Shown piece after piece: positions 12,235 through 24,429 of a stretch of 64,000 nucleotides of DNA; positions within the stretch are counted from its first letter, which is position 1; every line of letters begins with the position of its first letter. The notes beneath the pieces were generated by a model. The model was not told the DNA's origin, did no database searches, and was given only the letters and a program-made list of their open reading frames with translations. The translations under genes and the position numbers were made by a program. The DNA lies in assembly GCF_000237925.1 (NCBI RefSeq), contig NW_017386022.1, positions 310,001-374,000 of the forward strand, in the 5' to 3' direction. This stretch comes from Schistosoma mansoni (lineage: Eukaryota; Platyhelminthes; Trematoda; Strigeidida; Schistosomatidae).

Positions 12235-12740
12235 CTATTTAAAGTATTTCTCTCCCATGTTCTAAGGCTCTATGGAACTTGTTCAAAAATCTAAGGTATA
12301 TCCTCTTTTCTGTATGTTCATTGTAGCTAACTTGACAGGTAAATGTTAGTTCATAGACACAGTTAATGGTGACATCAAAGATGTACTTGTCGACCTTTGA
12401 TTGAGTTACAGAACATATTTCATACAGGATAAATAGTTTGATTGCAAGATAAGTTCTGGCTAATGCAATGTTAAGCTTCCCGATTATTTTGCTTGAAACG
12501 TTATAAACTTTGAAGTTAAGGTGGATAGATATTGATGTTCCGTTGACTCTTGCCACATCCGTCCTAATATCTTCGGCTTCTTTTTACATTTATAAATGAA
12601 TGTCTGTGGGTAACAGCCATCTATTGAGCATTTATAAACGTTTATCATTTTTTTTTTCAGTTTGCCAGTGGTACATATTGTTTCTGATATGCGCACAGTA
12701 TAATCATCATGAAAAAAATAAGATACAATGATCATTGAAT
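12235..12740 (-). mobile_element. Penelope-like element fragment (RT end and GIY-YIG endonuclease)
   Basis: The minus-strand reading 12556-12239 contains IIGKLNIALARTY, then CVYELTFTCQVSYNEHTEKR and IYLRF...HRALEHGREIL. This matches the PLE layout in which the RT C-terminus is followed by a GIY-YIG endonuclease (Cys-rich CVY.F.C.C..SYIG.T.RR...R..EH). The overlapping frame at 12735-12557 is probably the RT tail in another frame. Several canonical residues are changed and the frame is broken, so it is a dead fragment. The family assignment rests on motif recall. Confidence 0.6.
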
Positions 12741-12924
12741 TGAATAATCAGTGTGATAAATTTCAAAATACGATGACTGCTTTTTGTATGATTCACGAAA
12801 ATGTGTAGCATAAACACAATTTTATTAACTAATAACTTAGTTTGCAGGATGAATGCAAACTCATTAGTATAATTCTATCAGCAGTATGAACCAGCAACAG
12901 TCTACCATGAGAGAGAACAAACTA

Positions 12925-13200
12925 TCTTGCAGCTGAGGAGGAAATTGGGAAAATACGTTGAAAGTAAATAGGATACTCATTGAGGAAATCATCAAACTGC
13001 ATAACGAGGCAAGCGCTTACTTGCAATCCAGAAGGAAAACGAAAAGAAGAGGATCAAAGAACACACTGTTTCGAGAATTGGGAGCAGACATGAATAGGAT
13101 GAATAGCAACTGGAAAGGATTACCCAGGACAGAGTTGGATAGAGAATACTGGTGAGTGACTTCTGCTCCTCCATGAGAGGTAACAGGAGTATGTAAGTAA
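12925..13200 (+). mobile_element. RTE-clade LINE, 3' fragment (older subfamily)
   Basis: Begins near 12930 in the C-terminal motif that reads [20 protein letters not shown] in the 40.7 kb copy and follows the coding sequence to the end: a basic segment near 13035-13060, then [10 protein letters not shown] as [10 protein letters not shown] near 13090-13115. It ends in the diagnostic AACAGGNGTAWGTAAGTAAGT tail at about 13180-13200. Heavily substituted. It shares subfamily-specific changes with 14060-14800 and 46330-46515. Confidence 0.75.
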
Positions 13201-13204
13201 GTAT

Positions 13205-14055
13205 GAACTGGACATTATGACTCAGTTAATTATTTTGTTACTGATGGGTAAACATTATTATTTCGAAGGATCAAGAATGTGATACATTTCATCTCACTGT
13301 CTTCAAAAGGGACGATTACAACGGACGTAATACTGATGTCTGTTACGTGTAATTTAATATTAATATGGAAAATAAGGGCTACTGAGATTAAAGATTTATA
13401 TTTTGGGATACATTTCTAGAGTTTTACTATGAAACGTAACGTAAACATTGCATAAACTTGATGTCAAAATATCCTCAGTTCCAATCAGATCATTTATACA
13501 GCATGATTTAAAAATATATTATCCCACAGCTTCTGAATATCTAAGATCTCATCGAGATAGTTATTTTTTTCTAACTTTGATAGATTTCTCCGTGAGTTTA
13601 CAGTTAACATTTGATCTGTATGTAATGTATTAAATAAATGAAATTTCTCAAAATGAATATATCCACCTGACAGTGTTGGATAACTTTAGTTTTTGCAGAA
13701 TGATGTTGAATATTCATGTGGATTGTTGTTTGGATAGAAATATATTGAACAGTTTCAATGCAGATCTATTCTCATTGATAGATGGAACTGGTACTTTCGA
13801 GATTACTTTTCATCTTATTTTGAAACAGCTTAATTTTAAAATTATACCAAACTTATTTACTCTTATTTCTTGATCCTATAGCGTTTTTGTATTTTAAAAC
13901 TTCATGATATGTTTCTGACCTCGTTATGTAAGACTCGTTCAAAAAGATTGTACTCTTTAAAACTTCACTGATCAAAGATGATCGAGCTATGAGTTTGCTT
14001 CAAATAATAGTTTGTACCTTTATTTAGATAAAATTACTATAAAATAGTACATTTC
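13205..14055. other. AT-rich stretch, nothing recognised
   Basis: Small ORFs at 13448 and 13673 have no recognisable similarity. No repeat matching the rest of the window was seen. Confidence 0.4.
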
Positions 14056-14059
14056 TGGT

Positions 14060-14800
14060 TAGCGTTTTTCCACAAGAAGACAGCAATTAACAACAGTCGA
14101 ACACTAAAGTCAAAGCACAAGCAGACTACGCAGATGCAAACAAGCAAGTGAAGAAGAGCATTAAGTCAGACGAGCAGAAATACATGGGAGAACTAGCAAC
14201 GAAGGAGCAAAAAGCTGCAGGACAGGGGAATGTGAAACAACTATATGATACAACAAAGAAACTAGTAGGTAGATATAGTAAACCGGAGAGACCAGTCATA
14301 AACAAAGAAGGAAATACAGTCACTGAGATTCAAGAACAGAGGAGAAGATGGGTATAATACTTTGACGAACTTTTGAATAGATCGGCCCCCATTGAATCCA
14401 CCGGACATCGAAGCAGCACTCACAAAACCTTCCTTTAGATGTCACTCCACCAACAATCGAAGAAATCAAGATGGCCATCAGACGAATCAAGAATAGGAAA
14501 GCATCAGGACTTGACAATGTACCAGCTGATGCACTTAATTCAGACAAACGAAGTTGGAAGAGGATCGGACATACATTAAGGAACTCACCAAACTGCACCA
14601 CCAGGCAAGTCCTAACTTGGAATGGTGAAGAGAAGCGGAAAAGAGGAAGGTCAAAAAGCACATTACGCCGGTAATTAGAAGCAGATATGAAAAGGATGAA
14701 TGTTAACTAGGAAGAAGTGGAAAGGATTGCCTAGGACAGGGTTGGATGAAGAATACTGATGTGCGGCCTATGCTTGTTTACGAGTGGAAACAGGCCTAAG
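14060..14800 (+). mobile_element. RTE-clade LINE with internal RT deletion
   Basis: Starts in the linker (a KKTAINNSRT-like reading near 14075). It runs through KQLYDTTKKLVGRYSKPERP and KEGNTVTEIQEQ (14148-14350, frame 3) and [20 protein letters not shown] to DALNSD near 14547. It then jumps directly to [16 protein letters not shown], the C-terminal motif, and ends with the GTAA-type tail at 14788-14800. Compared with 38507-40987 about 1.1 kb, covering essentially the whole RT catalytic core, is missing. The copy cannot have moved itself after that deletion. Confidence 0.85.
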
Positions 14801-14814
14801 TAAGTATGTGCATT

Positions 14815-16070
14815 TCAGTTTATCCTGTACAGTCTTGATTATCCTCGGATAAAAGAATCGTAAATTACTTCCTTCCTTTCAATATACTTTCTTTTCTACC
14901 ATTTTCACATGATTATTGATTGTTAATACAAACACAATTGAATTCATCAGGAACAATTGTTAAGAAAATGTAAAACAGTGATGGATGACCAGATGATGTC
15001 ATATTTGTGAAATAACTGTTCAGATTTGACATCAAAGTAAAGATGTTTTTTGTGACTACAAATATTGAGTTAATAATGGAAATAAATCTAACCTATTGTG
15101 ACAGTCAGTAAAGAAGTCCGTTAGTCTCTAAACAACAGATATTCCAGTTTGGATTACAATTAACATTTTATTTCATAGCTTCTAAACTTTTGTTGTCGGA
15201 TATTAGTTACTTTTAATTCATAAGTAGTTCAATAAATAATAGTAAATTTATGAAGAATCTGTTGTTCGTTGAGAAATTACGGTCGATTAAATGTGAAACT
15301 AATGTGCCACATAATAAAATTTAAATGACAGGAATCTACATTATGTCTTGATCATTTAGATTAAAGATATAAGGGCAAAAAATACTGTCGCATAAGTCAA
15401 ACAGTTTATTACTACTCCTCACTGGTGTTTCATAGACAGATACCAAAACTTTTAAATAGATGCAAAAGTTACATTATATATAGGATATTATGTTCATACT
15501 AATGAAAATGTCCATAGCAGTTTACCAATTAGAAGCACATCAAATACCAATTTTAGGGTATACAGACAAAGGAACAAAGAACAATCACTTCAAATTATTC
15601 TGATGAGAATTGGGGATTGAAACAATCATAAATCTAGTGGTCAGTTTTCAGGCGAATACATTTTTAAATACAAAATATAGTCTTATGACTTCAATTAAAA
15701 CAAGAACAGAGACATTTTCCACAGTAAAATTATACAAGCTGGAAAACCACTGGAATAATCTCCACAATCCATCATGATTTGTACTCCCTAATTCCTAGTT
15801 TTCAGATGTGTTTCTCGAGGTTTTATTCGAAACTCGTATTTTAATGGCTAACAGTAGTGTAGATAAAGGCGATATTCCTCAATAACATTGGATATGACGA
15901 ATTGTATGGAGTTAAAATTTTGAACTGTAGGACTTTAAATCAATAACCGAATTATATTACTATTTGGATGTGCTTTTTCTATTTCATAAAAGATTTTTGG
16001 AATAAATTTTAAAAGAGTTTACAAATGAGACTAACTGCCCCGAGTTTTCTAGCACTCAGTCATTTTCAAA
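14815..16070. other. AT-rich stretch, nothing recognised
   Basis: No ORF over 60 codons and no match to repeats elsewhere in the window. Confidence 0.4.
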
Positions 16071-16074
16071 CCGG

Positions 16075-16517
16075 TGTTAGGGAGCGAGGAAAATGATTGT
16101 ATCTACTATAACTGCTGTCAACCAGGTGTGGAAATATGGGCTTGTGTATTGTTCTCTTCTGGCCCTTTACACGTTGACCCGGAAGATGTCCACTCATTCA
16201 TTGTTTAAATGGATTTAGTATGCACAATATAGCTGGCTCTATAGGAGCAGCTAAATTTGTAGATGCACATGAAAGAGGCAAATTAAAGTGGTTTATCCTT
16301 TGTTTTATTAAACATCAGTGATAGACTTGGGAATACCAAAGTAAGATCTACTGTGTAAAATGTTTTTTGAACTGACTCCACCAGGCTATGTTATTTTCTA
16401 TTTTATGGTGTGATGTGGTCTGTCTATCTGGTATATAAACCGAGTATGCTTGAAATAAATGATTCTCATAGATTCGTATAGCAGAAGCTGTGTGTGTTTC
16501 TTCAAAAACCTGTTACA
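16075..16517 (+). mobile_element. Probable solo LTR of a Ty3/gypsy-like retroelement (fossil)
   Basis: About 443 bases with TGTTAG...TTACA ends. The 3' half contains GGTATATAAACCGAGTATGC followed by TTGAAATAAATG. The same TATA plus polyadenylation module is present in the solo LTRs at 52423-52925 and 62222-62726. No internal coding region adjoins it. The five flanking bases differ on the two sides (ACCGG against GTAAA), so the ends are less certain than for the other two. Confidence 0.55.
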
Positions 16518-17396
16518 GTAAATGATTCCATTCATATTGTCATTAATAAGTTACAAATCCTCCTTTATGGTATAATATAAGTAGACCATTTTTCTGCTTT
16601 AAGACATTTAACGAAGTTTCTTCTGCGGTAGGTGTGTGTAAAACTGCAGAAATGTGTGCACTAGCACACAGGAGCTTTCCAAGCATGGTTCTCCTTAATA
16701 GCCATATGAAAGTGATTGCCAAGTGTAAGCTATTAATTGGTCAAAGAGTTCTTCCTAATTCATTCTATGTTGTATGATGAAGAAGGTATTATTGATGTAA
16801 CGACAGTATGGACTGAATTTATAAATAACTACATAGAGGGGTCAATTTTCCAATCTTGCTACAAAAAAAATTAGCTAAAATTGAGCCTAAAAGTGAGCCG
16901 GTAGCTATAAAAATAATCTTATATTGAGACAAAAGTCTAAATATACAACTAGATTGCGATTGTAAAGTTTGATACTAGTTGTTTGAAGACATTTCTCAAG
17001 ATCCCCTAGAATGAAATCTTGTCCCTATAAGCACTTATTTAATCTTAATGATGCGGCTCAGTTTCACAGCTAGAGACATTTAGTAGTGGGACACTTACGT
17101 CTCAACTAACTGACTGTACCATTTAGCTACTTTACCTAAACACCTTGAGACTAAAGTCAATATCAGTAGCTTGCTTTATGGAATTTTACTATCACAAAGA
17201 CATTGGTTATTAAATAATCAGAGAATAGTTGATTGTACAGACTTCAACAACACTAATTGACTTTTTATATTACCGTGCTACGTAATTGATCGAATGTTTT
17301 CAAAGACAAATGTGATGTCAGCTTAAAACGACTCTATTTATTGCTTAATGAAATCTTCATTTCGGCATACTTCGTCTCATGCTGACATAAACATAT

Positions 17397-17480
17397 ATGT
17401 ATATATATATGCATATATATATATATATATAGAATTAGATAGATAGATATAGATATATATAGATATAGATAGATAGATAG
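17397..17480. repeat. AT dinucleotide and GATA tetranucleotide microsatellite
   Basis: A TA/CA-interrupted dinucleotide array passes directly into an interrupted GATA/ATAG array ending near 17480. Confidence 0.9.
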
Positions 17481-17819
17481 TGCCTATCATATTGATAGAC
17501 AATATATGCTATTTCATCTAATTAATTATTTCAATGATACATCGCTCAGATTCATTTTGAACCAATTATTAATTGAATTGCTTATGTTTTAATTAACAAA
17601 AGTTAGACAAATATAAATTCATTAGCATAGCTACAAGTACCTCTCCGCCAACTATATTCTCCGCAGTACGTTTTGATGCACAAACAATACAGAAATGACA
17701 ATTACATTTGAAAATTTTACAATAAAATAGTACATCAATTAGTTTATCAAAAAAAATCAATTGAACAAAATTTCTTCTCAATTGGTTTCTAATCATGGCT
17801 CTACATTAAGATATATATA

Positions 17820-18540
17820 TTTGAAGTATCGAACGAATTGGGAAACAGAGCCAAAATAGGAAACGTTTACGCACACGCAAAACCATATAATTACAAATAC
17901 GGTTACGTAATCACGTACAACATTATCTAGTTCAGCTTACTATTTCAATTAAGAGTGTAGTAATGATAAAAAGATATTTAAGATGAAACTTTTAAAAGAT
18001 CTGATCAAGTTAGTCATTTCAAAGTGAAACCTATTGTTAATCTTTTCAACAGTAGAAGCTCTTTCAAAATTAGGTTGCAAATAAACATGGATTATTCCTG
18101 AGAATTGTNNNNNNNNNNNNNNNNNNNNNNNNNNNNNNNNNNNNNNNNNNNNNNNNNNNNNNNNNNNNNNNNNNNNNNNNNNNNNNNNNNNNNNNNNNNN
18201 NNNNNNNNNNNNNNNNNNNNNNNNNNNNNNNNNNNNNNNNNNNNNNNNNNNNNNNNNNNNNNNNNNNNNNNNNNNNNNNNNNNNNNNNNNNNNNNNNNNN
18301 NNNNNNNNCCGTTTTCGTTGCAAGACACAAGTCATCTAGGTTTGATACAATGAGTGATCGCGAATGAACCAAATAGAGTAGTTTCAAACTAAAAACGAAT
18401 CAGTGAATCTATAACTAACAGAGAATCGTGTTCATACGATATACCATATTCATTAAAACAACATTACTAGTATAACAGTTATGTATTTGTTACGTTTTTT
18501 TAATTTACGTCATACTACATGCTAATTTTCTGTTCAACAG
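17820..18540 (+). repeat. Left arm of large inverted repeat IR1 (contains gap 1)
   Basis: 17820-18108 is the reverse complement of about 20330-20620, and 18309-18540 is the reverse complement of about 19705-20009, with high identity. The right arm has about 75 bases extra opposite the position around 18408. The arms enclose a Penelope-like fragment. The outermost matched blocks are ACAGAGCC (left) and GGCTCTGT (right). Confidence 0.85.
18109..18308. other. Assembly gap of 200 N
   Basis: Exactly 200 N, so probably a fixed-size placeholder. The other arm of IR1 is continuous between the two bases that flank the gap and predicts about 320 missing bases (counterpart 20010-20329). Confidence 0.95.
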
Positions 18541-18659
18541 ATGTCCATAGTAGAGAAAATGGTAAAAATTCCTTTAAAAGCAAAGTTTTGGTATGTCAAC
18601 ACGGATTATGATTGCTTCAATATTGTGCAAAAAGTAAACTCGTAAACTTTGTGGTAAAT

Positions 18660-19150
18660 TTGATGGAATATGATAGATAACTCCAAAAGCTTTATTCAAG
18701 TCATTTTGATGACCTGTGTTCACCAAGTGAGAGAGATTAGAGATCTTAATCACTCTTACCTGTCCTTCGCTTCATCACGATTGATGGGGTTCTGGTAGGC
18801 GATGATGGACATGCCGAATCGTACGCTTTATCTAACTGGCTCCACAAGGGCAGTTGAATAGGTAAACACACATGGGTGTGGCGAATTTATGCAGTTTTAA
18901 TGCTTCTTAATATGAAACGGCACTCACTCTAGCTACAGTAAATATTTTCTCTACTGCCGTTTTTATACTGTGGGTTGCAATTTCCTTGGCAGCATCATTT
19001 AAGAATTGTGATTTAAAGAACAGCAATTCCTTCGAAACGGTAGATACATTCAATCTTTTCTTGTCATTTACGTGTTTGTTGATCAATTTCGTTGGATATC
19101 TATTCCTACTGAGGAGGTTACGAATGTTACCCAATTTATCTACAATGGTT
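18660..19150 (-). mobile_element. Penelope-like element fragment (RT end and GIY-YIG endonuclease)
   Basis: The minus-strand ORF at 19134-18907 reads NLLSRNRYPTKLINKH...VSKELLFFKSQFLNDAAKEI, which follows the conserved end of PLE reverse transcriptases (NGYP..., then a QF.GD-like motif and a basic helix). Just downstream, at about 18890-18720 on the minus strand, is ATPMCVYLFNCPCGAS followed by RTIRHVHHRL, a GIY-YIG-type Cys motif with the YIG positions altered. The fragment sits centrally between the arms of IR1. The catalytic RT domain upstream is not present. It is a broken copy. Confidence 0.6.
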
Positions 19151-19704
19151 GATAGCTAAACGTTGATGAAATCCCTTCTCTTTCTAATTTCTTCTACTTT
19201 TGTATTTTACACATTCTCAACAATCATCCCTTGATTCTTACATAACTGCTATAACACTGAACTTTCATCAAAATCTATCATTACTCCTTTCCTTTTATAT
19301 AATCTGCAACGTAGCAATTGTTTGACTTTTAGAATAATTACTTTGATTGTTATAATCCCATTTCTTCCAATTATTCAATATTATTTTATGATCAATATGC
19401 CCTTATTATAATTATTATGTAACGTAATTACTCGATGAGTATTACTTCATTGTTGTAAATCGGGTTTTATGTTTAAATATTTTATGATGGCATAAAAGAT
19501 GTCTACGGTTAAATATATTTTTTGAAAAAAATTTTATAATGAGTGGCATAGTTACTTCGATATGATTGAATGACATTAGATTTAATTACCCTTTTCTTTG
19601 AAATATGCATTACCTTGCTCATTATTTTTCTGTCGATCATGTATAAACCATCTACAGAATACAGTTGTGTACGTACAAAAACTATTTGAACCTTACAGTT
19701 ACTG

Positions 19705-20620
19705 TTGTAAAAATAATTAGTATGTTGTATGACATAAGTTTAAAAAAAGCCTAACAATTACAGAACTGTTATACTAGTAATGTTGTTTTAATGAATATGG
19801 TATATCGTATGAACACAAAACCTACATAAATACATATTAAATGAAGAATTTTCATTAAGGATTTTGTATACGCAAAATAAATTTGATCACACGTCTCTGT
19901 TAGTTATAGATTCACTGATTCGTTTTTAGTTTGAAACTACTCGATTTGGTTCATTCGCGATCACTCATTGTATCAAACCTAGATGACTTGTGTCTTGCAA
20001 CGAAAACGGTGCATTTAGATCACTGAGATTGAGTTCACATTATCGATTTCAATTGAGTTGTTGTATACAATGATCCTCATTCAATATCATAATTAAATTA
20101 TCGTCTAACATTCGACGTAGTCAAATTCGTATGTTCTAGTTGAGCATTAGAACTTAGTGATCTGTATTTCAATCCTTACCACCAGCAAGCATACAATTGT
20201 CTTTACATAACTTGCTTTCATTTTGAATGCATATCATACGAAAACCAAACGAACTTCCTCAACTATTGTCCTTCAACCAATTATTATCAATTAAATTATA
20301 ATCTGAAATAGTGAAAGGCCTAAGACGAAACAATTCTCAGGAATAATCCATGTTTATTTGCAACCTAATTTTGAAAGAGCTTCTACTGTTGAAAAGATTA
20401 ACAATAGGTTTCACTTTGAAATGACTAACTTGATCAGATCTTTTAAAAGTTTCATCTTAAATATCTTTTTATCATTACTACACTCTTAATTGAAATAGTA
20501 AGCTGAACTAGATAATGTTGTACGTGATTACGTAACCGTATTTGTAATTATATGGTTTTGCACGTGTATAGACGTTTTCTTTTTTGGCTCTGTTCCTCAA
20601 TTTGATAGATACTTTGTACA
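19705..20620 (-). repeat. Right arm of large inverted repeat IR1
   Basis: Reverse complement of the left arm (17820-18540) including the part hidden by gap 1. It carries no ORF that I recognise. Some PLEs are known to be bounded by long repeats that may be inverted. Whether these arms are element ends or an independent inverted duplication is open. Confidence 0.8.
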
Positions 20621-20624
20621 CCCA

Positions 20625-22490
20625 TTATATGTCACTAAATAAATGAACTAATTACTGTTTATTTCATTTGTTTTCACACGCATTGTTTAAACACAATAGA
20701 CGCTCTGCTCAGGTGGGTGTAAACCAAAGTAACACAATCAATTTATTTATAATTGATTATGTCATATTCTTTAGGTTTTCAAAGAGGCTATAAGAAATTG
20801 TAGTCATTTATGTTTATAAATTCCCTCTGATAGATGAGTATACACGACATAATATACATTCAAAGAAATGACGATTTGATCGTAATCCACAATACTTCTA
20901 AGTATAATATGCACTAGAACATATTTCGCTATTGAACTTCTTTATATTCAGCCATATTTCACTGAAACCAAGTCATGAGACTAAAAACATGAATCAGATT
21001 GTCTGTACATGAGGCGTTTTCATCCAACACGTCAACTAACATTACCGAAGGAAGAATAACTTGATCAGATCAAAATATGTCTTATTCAAACGTGTCACTA
21101 GACCTCCTATTTTTTCAAATGATCTTTTTCACATCAAAAAGTTTGTCACATTTACTAAAATTAAGATTGTACACATATTACAGATAATGAAAGAAAGTGT
21201 ACAAAATATTTTAAAACTATTGGAGCGTTTTCTTCCATCATTTCCCATTTCTTTAGGTCGTTCATAAAGAGATGAACAAAGGTGAAACGAGAACTCTAGC
21301 CTTTCTAAAGCACTTGGATTTTAATGTTCACAAATTTTATATATGCGTAGAAACATTCTTTTTTATTTATCCATCTTTTGATTATCTATTTCTATGCTTT
21401 ACTTTTCACAGAAGTCAATAAGCATATGGATATGAACAGAATGTAATTGCCATAGATTTATTGGAAAAAATGTATGGTAATCTCATAAGATATAAAAACA
21501 ATCTACCATATTTAATATTCGTGGAAGGTCTAATGTACAGACGTCTGTTGTTTTTGTTAGAACATGGGCAACACTACTTATATTTATTTATGATAAATAC
21601 TTTAAAATGTTGATCATAGTAACAAAAAATAAATGCAACAGATTATTTGATTTGGGCAGTTTCAGTAAGAGGGTGGTTTGTTAAGATATGGTAAAATATT
21701 TCATTCTTTATCGTGTGTCTTATCATGTATTAGTATTATACATTAGAGATTCTTTAACGGTCACAAGTATCCTTATTATCATTTATGTTGTTATTCATTA
21801 TTGATATGTATTTGAAATCGGCAGGGGAATAACGTGTATTAGTAAACAAATCCCTACAATAAATAGCTTGGTAAGTCTTTGACATTTACACTGACTTTAG
21901 TTTTACTAGACATATCCCTAGCTGAAGGTATTTCGTCAAGCGTCCATACCAAAACAGGTTTTGGTACACCGCGTTGCTCATCTATTACGACAACTAACCA
22001 GCTTGTACTCCAAAGAAAACGATAAATTAACCATTGACATAAGTGTATCTTCTCGTCCCATTATTCTTGACTTTTGGTTCAATTGGCTTTGTGATCGTTG
22101 TATAAGAAGAGGTTCTGGACTGCAGCATTCTCAAACACTGAGCATCAGTGGCACGTTCAAACAGAAACTGAGGAAACATTCTGTGAGTTGGAAATCATCA
22201 TGTTGCTCTCATATTACATTTACAACTTGAAGACAAAGTCATAAGCAAGATGGTACTTAGAAAAGTCTCATATTTATCGAGTAAAAACAAAACTATGTCA
22301 GTCATATTCTCTTATGTAATGACTTTCAGGTGATGAATTCATTATTTTACTTATTTGCACCCGAAAAATAAAACCAGAGGAGAATTCTCTAATCACTAAA
22401 CTTGAAAAATGATCAAGTATAGTAATTCGAGGTAAGACTGAATACATTGATAAAATGAATCTCTGTCTACATGGCCAAACTAAGTTTCAG
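20625..22490. other. AT-rich stretch, nothing recognised
   Basis: Includes a short GC-richer open segment at 21961-22230 (89 codons, plus) that could be an exon or relic but resembles no family I know. Otherwise nothing is visible. Confidence 0.4.
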
Positions 22491-22499
22491 ACGCTAAAG

Positions 22500-22790
22500 T
22501 TATGGGAGGACATGACCAATGATACTGTAGTGTATGCTATTTATGTTTCCAGATATGAGTAGTATGTGGAGTACGTGAGAGCAGAAGATTGGGAAGATTG
22601 AAATGAAGAGAGGAGAGGAGAAAATTTGAGGCAATCAAGAAAACATCAGGAATGAAGGAACGATGGAGTTCATAAGAGATAACTGATGGAAGATGTGCAA
22701 ATGATGTATTTAATGTGTGGTTTTCATATTTTACGGAGAAACTGTAATTCCGCATTAAACAATAAATTGGTTATCCCCACCTTAGTTCTT
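22500..22790 (+). repeat. Repeat family R2, copy 2
   Basis: Aligns over most of its length with 53150-53440: GATATGAGTAGTATGT, GTGAGAGCAGAAG and a 3' block ending TTGGTTATCCCCACC. It also aligns in part with the minus strand at 52140-52262 and 9008-9175. No coding potential and no terminal structure recognised. Confidence 0.5.
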
Positions 22791-23154
22791 CGATCACTAC
22801 AGTACTAGTGGCTGACTTATCAGTATGTTACATTCTCTGGAGCAGCAATAACTCACTTCTCACTCTATCTAGGATGTACTTGAATATTCCGTAATACAAA
22901 ATCAACAACCTTACGGGTTACCTAAAGTTCTCAAGCTAGTGTTTCAATTACGTCCAGTTGAGAATAGGACATACTCGCAGTACGACTCAGTAGTTAAACA
23001 GTCGGTGAAAACATCAGAACTGTTACATCAAGACATAGTCAAACGCAGTGTCAAAAATATATTTGAATAAATAGTATGTATGTAAAGGACAAAATTATTT
23101 CTATATATAACGTCTTCATTTACAATTATCTAGATGGCAGAAATTATTTTAGAA

Positions 23155-24425
23155 GGCACAATAATATGAGTTCTATCCACTCCCAACGTCTTCTCCTAAT
23201 TTCCTCTTCAGATGGAAGATGCTTGGTTGTTTTCCACATTAGGCTTTTGCTGATGCTATCCGGTCAACAGACATTGTGCGTCTTGTGTAGACAATTGTTT
23301 ATGATTACTTGTACCTTTTTGAAGATGGTTGTAGTAATCCTTAAAGTTTCGGCTCCGTATAGTAGAACTAGGTGTCTCGACGTCTGTATTGAAGATTGTG
23401 ACTTTGATGTTGGCTGACAGTTATTTAGTTCCATATATTGTTCAACTGTAGGGATGCCTCCCTCGCCTTTACGTCTGGATTAAATCCTCCTTGTTCAATG
23501 ATGATTCTGTCCAGGTACGTGAAAATTTCCACATCTTCCAGAGCTTCTCCATTATGTGTAATTAGGTTATTGTTTTCCGTGTCGTATTTGGGGATCTTGT
23601 CTTGTATATGTTGGGGCCTACTGATGCAGAGACTGCTGCCACACTAGTTGTTTTCATCTGCATTCTTTGATGTGTACGGGATGGATGTACCAGATCATCT
23701 GCGAAGTTCAGATCTTCTAGCTGATCCCGAGCTGTTCACTGTATTCCGTGCTTTCCCTTCATAAACCAGTCAACTACCAGGAGAAAAAGGAAGGGAGAGA
23801 GTAAGCTACCTTATTTGACAACTCTCTTCACTTGGACTGCATCTGTCAGCAGTCCTCTATACACGACGTTTCACTGTAGTCCTTCTTATCAATGTCGTAT
23901 GATGTTGACGATCTTCTCAACTATTCCCTCCATAGTATCGAAGCTTTCATAATGTTCTCCTATCCGGACTGTCAATCGCCTTCTCATAGTCAAGAAAATT
24001 AATGCATAGTGACGTGTTCGATTCAATCGGTTTTTCAACGATGATCCGTAATGTGGCGATTTGGTCCTTACTGAATCCGGTCTATTGGTTTCGGAGCTGT
24101 ACGTCAACTGAATATTTCATCTGGTTCAGCAACACTGTTTTGTAAACCTTCCCTGGAACCGATAGTAGTCTGATGTCTCTGAAGTTCTTGCATTTACTTA
24201 AATCCCCTTTCTTTGGTATCTTGATGAAGTATCCTTCTTCCTAGTCCATCGGCATGTGTCCTTCCCACCAAATCTTCTTGAACAGAACGTGGAGCATGTT
24301 TGCAGTTGCCTCTATGTCCGAGTTCAGTACTTCAGTTGACATATTGTCATGTCGTACTGCTTTCCCACTCCTGATTTGTTTGACAGCCATACTGATCTTT
24401 TTCGATGGTTAGTTGAGTGATAGCC
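23155..24425 (-). mobile_element. RTE-clade (SR2-like) LINE fragment, RT domain
   Basis: The minus strand encodes, in shifting frames, DNMSTEVLNSDIEATANMLH (about 24355-24300), IKIPKKGDLSKC (24230-24190), PGKVYKTVLLNQMK (24155-24120), NFLDYEKAIDSPD (RT motif A, about 24000-23965), FLLVVDWFMKG (about 23795-23765), EDLNFADDL (RT motif C, 23715-23690) and KMKTTSVAAVSASVG. It breaks off after the ENNQ..EEEIRK region near 23160, so the C-terminal tail and the GTAA repeats are missing, as are the endonuclease and the 5' part. Multiple stops and frameshifts are present. Decay is intermediate between 2340-3960 and 38507-40987. Confidence 0.85.
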
Positions 24426-24429
24426 GTAG

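Noticed and set aside
18070-18387. Several ORFs crossing the N gap at 18.1 kb
   Set aside because: They are mostly unknown residues created by translating the gap and have no real evidence.
17820-20620. Bacterial-type composite transposon from the inverted arms
   Set aside because: No transposase, and the content and base composition are eukaryotic; a PLE-related or duplication origin fits better.
21961-22230. 89-codon ORF at 22 kb with more balanced base composition
   Set aside because: Could be an exon or relic but nothing in it is recognisable, so it is noted only in the region entry.
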